DNA from: Prunella strophiata
Lineage: Eukaryota; Chordata; Aves; Passeriformes; Prunellidae
DNA: 64,000 nt
Direction of reading: 5' to 3'
NCBI GenBank assembly: GCA_036583965.1
Contig: JAZBQD010000015.1
Span: forward strand, 89,205,809 to 89,269,808
Shown here: piece after piece, positions 13,912-22,800 of the stretch
How positions within the stretch are numbered: position 1 is the stretch's first letter
Layout of the letters: each line of letters starts with the position of its first letter
Translations under genes and position numbers: made by a program
The notes under the pieces: generated by a model
The model's input: only the letters and a program-made list of their open reading frames with translations
Database searches by the model: none
What the model was told of the DNA's origin: nothing

Positions 13912-15267
13912 ATGCAGAGGTGTCCCAGATACTCCATCCAGCAAGCTGGAGTCTTTATCCAGGGCCTAGCTCAAATGCCTCTACACAAACCCATGGAGTA
14001 TGGGGAGCAAATAGAAAAACTAGAGATGTGCACACACCTGCTTGGGGATGGCAACACAGGCATCACAGAGATATGGTGGGATGGGTCCTGTGGCTAGAGC
14101 TTTGGAATGGAAGGTTTCAGGCTTTTTAGTAAGGACAGCCTAGGGAGATGAGAAGGGAATATAGCCCTGATGTCAATGACCAGCTGAAGAGTCTGGAACT
14201 CTGCCTGGGAAAGGATGAGGAGCCCACTGAGACCTGGTGGGTGAAGATTCAGGGGGATGGCAGGGACAGGGGATGTTGTAGTGGGAGTCTGCTACAGGCC
14301 ACCCAGTCAGGAGAATGGTGTGGATGAAGCTCTCTGTAGGCAGATGGGTGCCTGCACACTCTTAATCCCTGGTCCTTGTAGGGGATTTCAACCTCCTCTA
14401 TGTCTGCCAGAGGGACAACATGGCAGGGAAAAAGAAATCCCAGAGGTTCCTCAAATGTGTCAAAGCAACTTCCTTACACAAGTGACAGAGGAGCCATGGA
14501 GAAGTGCCATGCTGGACCTTGTGCCCACCAACAAGGAGGAGCTGGTGAGGAATGCAGTGCTCCAAGGCATTGTGAGTGAGTCCTGGAAAGCAGAGGGGCC
14601 CAAGGATGCTGGCTTGAATTTCAAGGATCACTTCTTCCAAGCTCAGGATCAATGGATTCCAGCAAGAGGGAAATCAGGAAAAAATGCCAAGCGGCCTTCA
14701 TGGATGGATAAGGAACTGCTGAGCAAGCTCAGAGAGAAAAACAAAGCTTTTGGGGAGGGGAAACAAGGATGGGCAATCTGGGAGGAATACAGGGAAATTG
14801 TATGGCAGGCTAGGGAAAGCCAAGATCCAGTTAGAATTTAATTTGGCCAGGGATATCAAGGATAACAGAAAGGGCTTCTATAGATATATTGCAAGCAAAA
14901 GAAAACCAGGGGTAATTCCTTCTCCAGAAGAAAACAGGAGACCTGGTTACCTTGGACAAAGAGAAGGCTGAGATTCTCAATGACTTCTGTGCCTCATTCT
15001 TCAATAGTAAGTGTCCCAGCAACACCACCCAAGTCAAGAAAGACAGACACAGGGACTGGGAAAATGAAGATCCTGAGCCCTCTCAGGTTTGAGGCCATCT
15101 AAGGAACTTGAATATGTACAAGTCCATGGGACTCAAAAAGAATCATCTGCACGTCCTGAGGGAGATGGCAAAGTTTCTAAGCCACCATTTTTGAGAAATT
15201 ATGACAGTCAGGTAAAGCCTGCAATGACTGGAAAAAGAGGGATATAACCCCCATTTTTTTAAAAAGG
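13912..15267 (+). mobile_element. CR1 LINE, 5' portion (endonuclease to reverse-transcriptase start), decayed
   Basis: Plus-strand CR1 ORF2 remains: the endonuclease segment VVVGVCYRPPSQENGVDEAL, then NFLTQVTEEPWRSAMLDLV, then PSWMDKELLSKLREKNKAFG and, after a frame change, FNLARDIKDNRKGFYRYIAS. It then reaches the stretch encoding the start of the reverse transcriptase ('...TPIFKKG') and is cut there by an LTR insertion. Frameshifts and stops show the copy is dead. Its 5' edge is truncated near 13912. Continues at 16360 after the LTR. Confidence 0.9.
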
Positions 15268-16359
15268 TGTCAGAGTTTGACACCAGGCACCCACAAGAGC
15301 CACTCACTCACCTTCCCCTGATACAGTTAGGCAGCAGAGAGGGGAAAAAGGTAACAATGCTTCATGAGTGAGATAAGGACTGGGAGAAACACTTCAAGGG
15401 CAAAACCGGCTCAACTTAAACTGCAAAGTGAATTTTATTACTAACAGAATCAGGGGAGGATAATGAGAAGTAAAACAAGCCTGTAAAACACTGTTCCCCC
15501 CCAGCCCCTCCCTTCTTCCCACCGACAGTGCAGGGAAACAGGGCATGGGGGTTTTGGTCAGTTCAGCACTGAGATTTTCTTCCACTGCTCCAGAAGAGGA
15601 GTCCTTCCCCTGTGAGACTGTGGGGTCCCTCCCACGGGAGACAGTTCTCTGTGAACTTCCCCAGCATGGCTCCACTCTCAGGAGCAGCAGCCCAACCACC
15701 CCTGCTGCAAACATGAGTCCCTCCCACAGGCAGACAGTCCTCCCAGAACTGCTGCAGCATGGGTCTCCCTTTCTACAGGGGGATATACTGCATCCTTGGA
15801 GGATGCTGTCCTCTGAGGACAGGCTGCTCCAGCCTGGAAGCAGGGACTCCCTCTCTCCACTGGGTCTCCCCCTGAATCACAGCCTCTTCCAGGCATCCAC
15901 CTGCTCCAGCATGGGCACCTCCCCCACGGGCTGTGGGTGGATCTCTGCATCCCCTGTGGATCCCCATGGGCTGCAGGGACACAGCTGCTTCACCATGGTC
16001 ATCAATCACCACAGCCTGCAGAGGAATCTCGGCTCTGGTGCCTGGAGCATCTCCTCCCCTCCTTCTCCACTGACCTTGGTGCAGCCATGTTCTTTCCCTC
16101 ACATATTTTCACTTCCTTCTCTTTTCTAAGTAGAAGCAAAACCCATGACTTTTTGGTTTCTTTCTTAAATATATCATCACAGAGGCATTATCAAAATCTC
16201 TCATTGGCCCATTTTTGGCCAGCAGCATGTCTGTCTTCAGAGCCATCAAGGATTGTCTCTGCTGGACATGGTAGAAGTTTCCAGCAGCTTCCCACAGGAG
16301 CCATCATTGTGCCCCCCACCCTACCACTACCAAAAACCAGGCTGTGCAAAACCCATACA
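15268..16359 (-). mobile_element. Solo LTR (endogenous retrovirus, ERVL-like) inserted in the CR1
   Basis: A 1,092-bp block begins TGTCAGAGTTTGACACC and ends CAAAACCCATACA, so it has TG...CA termini. It is flanked by the 5-bp direct repeat AAAGG (15263-15267 and 16360-16364), which joins the CR1 reading perfectly when the block is ignored. A 5-bp duplication fits ERVL-type integrases. An AATAAA on the minus strand near 15432 suggests minus orientation with a short U5. No internal retroviral genes are present, so it arose by LTR-LTR recombination. All open frames inside (for example 15545-16129) are shadows. Confidence 0.85.
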
Positions 16360-17708
16360 AAAGGGAAAGCAGAAGACCCAGGGAGCTACAGACCAATCAG
16401 TCTTACCTCTGTGCCAAGCAAGATCATGGAGCAGATTCTCCTGGAAGATATACTAAGGCACATGGAAAACAAAGAGGTAATTGATAACAGCCTTACAAAG
16501 GGGAAATTGTACCTGACAAATTTGGTGACCTTCTGTGATGGGGCTACAGTGTAGGTAGACAGGGGCAGAGCAGCTGACATTGTCTACCTCAATGTAGGCA
16601 AAGCATTTGACACTGTCCCACACAACATCCACATCTCCATATTGGAGAGGTGTGGATTTTATGGATAGACACTCAGTGGATAAAAATCTGTCTGGATGGC
16701 CACACACAAAGGGTTGGGGCCAACTGTTCATTGTCCAGTGACAAGTGGTGTCACTCAGGGGCCAGTACTGGGGTGATGATGTTCAACACCTTTGTTGGTG
16801 ACGTGGCCAGTGGAATAGAGCGTGAACCTTCAGAAAGTTTGCTGACAACACCAAGCAGTGTGGTGTGTTGGACATGCTGGAGGGAAGGGAAGCCATCCAG
16901 AGGGACATGGACAGGCCTGAGAGGGTGGGCCTGTGCAAACCTCATGAAGTTCAGCAAAGCAAAGTGCAAAGCCCTGCACCTGTATTGGGGCAATCCCAGA
17001 GACACCCACAGGATGGGCAGAGAAGTGACTGAAAGCAGCCCCGCAGAGAAAGGCTTGGGGGTGATACTTAATGAAAAACTCACATGAGAGCAGTGTGTGC
17101 TCACAGCCCAGAAACCCAATGGAATCCTGGGCTGCATCCAAAGGAGAGTGGCCAGCAGAGTGAGGGAGGGGATTCTGCCCCTCTGCTCTGGTGAGGACCC
17201 CACCTGGATCCACCTGGAGTGCTGCATCCAGCTGTGAGGTCCCAAGAAGGACGTGGAACCGCTGGACTAAGTCCAGAGGAGGGCCACAAACTTGACAAGA
17301 GGACTGGAGCTCCTCTCCTACAAAGACAGGCTAAGAAAATTAGCCTGGAGAAGAGAAGGTTTTGTGGACACCTCATAGCAACCCTCCAGTATCTGAAGGG
17401 GGCCTTCAGAGAAGCCAAAGAGGGACTCTGTCAGGAGCTGTAGTGATGGGACAGGACTAAGTGGGTACAAATTGAAAGAGGGGAAATTTAAGCTAGAGAT
17501 TAGGAAGAAATATTTTACTGTGAGGGTGGTGAGACCCTGGAGGGTGGTTGCCCAGGGAGATTGTGGATGCCCCATCCCTGGCAGTGTTCAAATCCAGGCT
17601 GCATAAGGCCTTGGGCAACCTGGTGTAGTGGGAGGTGTCCCCTGCCCATGGCAGGGGGCTGGGACTAGATGATCTTTAGGACCCATTCCAACCTCAGCAT
17701 TCTATGAT
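16360..17708 (+). mobile_element. CR1 LINE, 3' portion (reverse transcriptase to 3' end), decayed
   Basis: Continuation of the interrupted CR1. Reverse-transcriptase remnants: [20 protein letters not shown], then [14 protein letters not shown], a KAFDTVPHNI stretch in another frame, a TSGVTQGPVLG-like stretch, ESSPAEKGLGVILNEKL, and a C-terminal KISLEKRRFCGHLIATLQYL. Stops and frameshifts are frequent and the catalytic YADD-type motif is not intact. The 3' UTR ends GATGATCTTTAGGACCCATT...CATTCTATGATAATA, the usual CR1 terminus. Confidence 0.92.
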
Positions 17709-18149
17709 AATAAACCCCAACAAACTATGACTGTCAGGGATTAGGCCTTTCTGACCAAATGGAGAAACATATACACCTTCAGTTCATATTTTTTGCCTCC
17801 TAAACATACATGTCACCCAGGAATGGTAGGCCATGCTTAAAAGTGACTGTGGACAGACTGAAACACCCTTGTGTTTTCTCTAATGACTTGCCTTCAGTAG
17901 GGAACAGGTGTTTTCTAATGTACTTTGAACAGAAAGTAAAATTTTGATGAAAATTTAAATGGTGCTAGGTGCTTAGAAGTGCATAAAATTATCCATTGCT
18001 TAATCAGTTATACACACATACATGCTTTTTTCCTACAGAAGAGGCTGAATCATATCTCTACCTTATTTGATGTAATTATGCTAGTTGTAAAATAAAATGC
18101 AATTGATACAGAGTTTTCCTGGGTTTATTTGCCAAATGTACCACACAAA
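17709..18149. other. Short intergenic gap between the CR1 and the CD83 3' end
   Basis: AT-rich sequence without recognised features other than a possible second poly-A signal for CD83 at 18124-18129 on the minus strand. Confidence 0.5.
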
Positions 18150-18175
18150 ACCAAATGGTAAGTTATCTCTGAATT

Positions 18176-18181
18176 TTTATT
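18176..18181 (-). terminator. Candidate distal polyadenylation signal of CD83
   Basis: AATAAA on the minus strand (TTTATT on the plus strand), about 1.5 kb after the CD83 stop. A second AATAAA lies at 18124-18129. Choice of signal is inferred from the expected 3' UTR length. Confidence 0.4.
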
Positions 18182-19624
18182 TCAAGTATCCTACACACAT
18201 TTAAATGTAAAAATTACAGGGGGAAAAAAAAGCAATGTGGCATTACTTTACTATGTTCTAAGTAATTTGCATATCCCTTGTAACTAGAAGTCATTCTGGT
18301 CAGGATCCTCTTGGACTTCAGCAATGCCTGACATCTACCCTGCTCCCAGGACCAGTGCTGAGTGATGTACAGCTTTCTTCCCATCAACACTTCAAAATTA
18401 GTCAAAGGATTACAGAAAGATCTTTTTGTCAACAGCCTGGAATTCCAAACTGCATTAAAAATTCTAATGTTGCCGGTCAGTTCTTGAAGTATGTTTTTTA
18501 AGACTGTGCTCTTCAGGGTATGCAAGTTCTGATGTTTGGGCCATTCTGACATTATGGCAGAAGCAACCACAGTCACTTTAGAGTCCTCTTCCTTCACCTT
18601 CTGCACTAGCAATCCAATAGAGGAAGGTTCCTTGGATTCAGAGCCTAGGATCACTTGCAGTTTGGTCTAAAAGTACAAATCTTCTCTCCCCTTTATAGTG
18701 TGCCTGAGTTGAGCTTTTCTCATGTCCTTTTTTCACATACATCCACTGCAACACCAAAAGCTCATATGTCCCATCCTCCATTCCTGTATCTCATAGATAA
18801 CTGGTACATCACAAAGACGTGGTTGGTTGATTTCTTCCAAGCCATGGCTTTGGTCCTCACTCATGTAACTTGACTGACATAAGTGTCACACGTTTGGCTC
18901 CATATTTTGTAAACCACACAATAAGTCATCTTTACAAGTCCTTCATATCACAGCCTTCTTCATTCTTATTTGAGATTAACAGTCTCATTGAAGCTTCCTG
19001 TAGATTGATCTGGAAAATATGTCCCTATTTTTCCTGCTGAGATAAAAAGTTCATTCAGTCCAGAAGGATTTTGAGAAAATCTTCTTCCTTCTCAGCATCT
19101 CTGTCACTCTAAGATTTAGGAGTGAATGTTGCTTTGATCCATGTGCAAGAGCATGAAGTTACCTCTTCAGCCTACTTGAACATCACATGATGGATTACAT
19201 CTCATTTGCAGTAAAGGAACTCCACCCAGGATCAGGCTCAGATCAGAGACAGCCCTGCACACATATCTTTTCATACCACAGCACCTGCTGTGTTTGCTTT
19301 GGAAAGGTGGGAGATATCAGTCCAGTGAAGAGCTTCATCTGCTGGCTTTGCACAGCCATGGCCTCCTTACAACTCAGTCTTCATGTTAGAAGCATATTCT
19401 TGCTCAGAAAAGGAGGGCTTCACAGCAGAGTGAAATAAAGTTGATACCAACCTTATAACAGCATTGTAACATGTTGTGTAGCTCTAAAGATATTTTTTAG
19501 CTGACTATCTCTCAGAAGTTACTGTAGTGCATAACAGTGCTTGTCAAAGGCTTGTCCAGCACAAGCAGGCCACTGACAAGGTACCTGTACTTTCAGGCTG
19601 TTCTGAAGAGACCATATATTATCA

Positions 19625-19630
19625 TTTATT
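19625..19630 (-). terminator. Candidate proximal polyadenylation signal of CD83
   Basis: AATAAA on the minus strand about 70 nt after the CD83 stop codon. It would give a very short 3' UTR. Such hexamers are common by chance in AT-rich DNA. Confidence 0.25.
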
Positions 19631-19698
19631 TCCTCTCCATACCACTCAGCCATCCAGCTTGTGTTTACTGATGAGTCCACAGTGCCATCAACATCATC

Positions 19699-19857
19699 TT
19701 AGACAGAACTTGAAGTAAGCTCATTTTTGCAAGTGCTGTCGCTGTTTAAATGCTGCAAAGTTGTTATTTCGTGTACATTGATGAGGGTGAGCATGTGCTT
19801 CATATCTGGTCTGGGTTTTTGGTAATTGGGAGACATACTCTCTTTTCTTAAACACGT
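19699..19857 (-). CDS. CD83: CD83 coding exon 5 (cytoplasmic tail and stop)
   Basis: The acceptor TTTCTCTTTTAG precedes a phase-0 exon of 52 codons plus TAA. The tail starts TCLRKESMSPNYQKPRPDMK and ends CKNELTSSSV. It is longer and more divergent than the human tail, but the end resembles human HKTELV. The neighbouring frame is also open across most of this exon, which matters for the frame-break question. Support comes from correct phase, good splice signal and plausible length; the sequence similarity itself is weak. Confidence 0.8.
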   Translation of the reverse strand, partial: TCLRKESMSPNYQKPRPDMKHMLTLINVHEITTLQHLNSDSTCKNELTSSSV

Positions 19858-22800
19858 CTAAAAGAGAAAACACAAAGGAAAATTTAAAACTGAGAATTCT
19901 TATGAAAGACAATTTAAAAAAAAATAAAACCCTTTTGAAGGTTTTCCTTTTTCTTCTTACTAACCATAGGTCATTACACCTTTCCCATTTGTTTGTCACT
20001 GGAGGCACCCAGTACCAATAAAAACTGCTGTTTCTTGCTAAATCAATTAACTTTATAAGACAAAAGTCTCAGTCAAAAAAGAAAATTTATATTTGATTCA
20101 CATTTTCATCTCAACAGGCCTTGCATCAAGCTATTGCAAGTGTGCTTCCACCTGCCTTCAATGCAAGCCAGTGTCCTGAAATATTTTCATCAAGTTGTCA
20201 AAGTAAAGCCCCAGTCCTGCCAACCAGTTCTAAAGTGAATGTTGCTGTTGAGTTTAGTGGAGATAAGGCACAATCTTCACTAAAGAAGAGGACAAGGCAA
20301 CCTGTAAGAACTTAACAGGCATTTTAAATAATGAACCTCACTTGTGAGATCAGGTCAATATTAAATTTTGATGAAAGCTAGGCTGATACCTGAGACAGGG
20401 CCTCACCCAAAAGTAAGATATGCATAATTCCACCAGAGAGATTATCTCCACTACACAGCTCTGCTTTTTATAACTGCAGCACTAAAACTGGGACTTCTTC
20501 TGTAAGGGGAGGAGAGATTTCTGTAGAGATCTGAAATTCTTTCAGGACACTGAGAAGAACATGGGGCATCTGTCTCTTCTGAGTGATATCCTTGCTTTCA
20601 TGCTTCCATCCTAACAAATTCCTGCAAGATTTATCTCATCAAACTTTAGTCTGAATGGCACAAATTACTGGCAGAATTGTCAATCTAAAAAGAGACAGGC
20701 ATAAATTTAATTGCTCCCTGAAGATACATGGAAAGCTACATTTAGCACAGCTAATTAGATACACTGATCAACAGTTATGATTCATCTGCTGAGGAGCAAA
20801 ACAAGAAGGCAAATATGAAACAGGCAGCAAAAGTTAAATCTGACCTCCCAAAATGCTGGGGCTGATTCTGCTTTTGTTTTAATACAAATGCAGCCAGTGA
20901 TGCACTGTACTGGTACCCAAGATTCCTGCTACCTTTGAGCCAGGTGACTTCACTGCCACTGCACCCAAAGCATAGCTTTTCTTCTGTGGAGTGAGCTTCC
21001 CAATTACCTCCTCTCCCTTCCTTTCTCAGAACTACCATCCAGCAGTAAAGGTATGGATAAACTCCCCAATGAGATTTTTCTCCACATATTTTAAAATGTC
21101 TGTTCAACAAGAAAGATGTGACTTCACTGTTCAACAAGAAAGATGTGACTTCACAAAAATGTTCATCTGAAATGGGGTTGTCACCAATTTACCAGTGTGG
21201 AAACTGAGGGCAAAAAGCAGGTGGACTTGGACATTGTCCATCATGCCACCACACAAAGTAATTCCACAGGTGGGGAAGGGCTCCCAGGGGTCTATGCCTC
21301 CATCTTGGACAAATGCTGTTCCCAGGTACTAAACCAGAAGACCTGTTGCCATGCCCTTAAACTGATAAGTAGTTCACACAGAGTAACTGGAAGCAGAAAT
21401 GAGCAGTGAGAGTGCAGGAAAATAACTGACAGTTTGTGTTAGATCAGGGCGCAGTCCCTCTCTTTGGAACTCCATCCTTGTGTATCTCAGTTTAATCACA
21501 AATTAAGTATGGACACCAACTTCAGACCAGCACTGTTAAAGCAGTGCTAGCAGAGAAAATGAGTGGGGGTATTTTGGTTGGGATTGTTGCTTTGGTTATT
21601 GTCGCCCTGATTTTTTAAGTTTCTCTAAAGCCTTCTGATGTTTACATTCTTGTGCAGAACTTTCTTACACACTTTTTGTAAATAACTTATTGTTTTGTCT
21701 TCCTCTATGGGGGAAGAGCAACTTGATGGACTGTTGGGTTGTCCAGTGGCATTGAGGAGGTGGCACTGTCACCCTCCAACGACACTGGGATTTCAGAAAA
21801 CTACAAATGGAGTCAGATTTCAATAAACTCCCTCTTTTTGCTCTCTCACACCTTGCAAAGAGCTGCTGTCCACGTTGTGTCGTTTGTGCGCCACAGTGAC
21901 AGGTTATGAGAAAGAGACTTACACAAGTAAAGAAGATGAGCAGCAAGTAAAAAATCCCAAGGCAAGTCAGCATGAAGAGCTCGCTTTTGTATTTTTTTAG
22001 TTTGTCCTCTTCTATTCCAGGGCAACCTAAAATGTAAAGCACAGTGTTATATTGCTCTGGTGTTTGTAAAATATTTTAAAACTGCCACCTTCCTGACATG
22101 CCACGTGGAGCATGGGACAGTCAAAGCTCTCCACTGTACCTGTCACTTTTAATGTGACGGTGCTGCTCAGATTGCTGCTCTCCGTTCTGCTCCCCCAAAG
22201 TGCACTTGTACGTCCCGCTGTTTCGGCTGGTCGCATTTTTGATCCTCAGTGAAAAGGAGGTGTCATTGGAGAGCTCCAAGGACCCCCCAGCTTCTTGTGG
22301 AAAATGAGATTCCATATCAAGGACTTCCCATGCTATTCCTTCACTGTCTCCAGCCATCTGGAAAACACAAATATATTTCTCTTCTTGGGTAACAGTGTCG
22401 TCCTTTAGTTTTAGGGTAAAGAAAATTTTAAAGCTGGCTTATGGCTGAAAATGCAGAGGCTGAAGAGAGGCAGGGGGGAGCACAACCACAAATCCATTTA
22501 ATATGTTCATGCTTGCAATCCAAAAGTATATGGGGTTTTGCTTAAATGAACTGTTTCTATAAAAAGGAATTACAGAACTATTCTGCAATAACTTCTTAAG
22601 CTGCCTCACCTGGACAGGACCATGACAGAAGGCAGGGGTAGAGACTGCTCTCAGTGAGCCTTTGCAGAGGCCCCAGAAGAGTTCAGACTGAGAGAGACAG
22701 TCCATGGGGATGGAGCAGAGGCAGCAAGAGGCAGCCCTGCCCGGGTGCTTGGTGGTGGCCCTGGGGACCAGAGGTACCCAGGAGAGCATTGCAGCAGGCA

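Larger units (their letters stand above)
18150..19698 (-). other. CD83: Probable CD83 3' untranslated region
   Basis: From the CD83 stop codon to about 18150, roughly 1.5 kb, comparable to the long 3' UTR of mammalian CD83. The distal end is set by AATAAA signals on the minus strand at 18176-18181 and 18124-18129. The exact cleavage site cannot be seen. The stretch contains a 146-codon open frame, discussed under findings. Confidence 0.5.

Noticed and set aside
14257..14841. 194-codon frame considered as a host gene
   Set aside because: It is the endonuclease-region remnant of a CR1 LINE, continued by further CR1 segments in other frames.
15394..16129. Several frames of 90 to 194 codons on both strands
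   Set aside because: They fall within the solo LTR, which is non-coding; the GC-richer sequence keeps frames open by chance.
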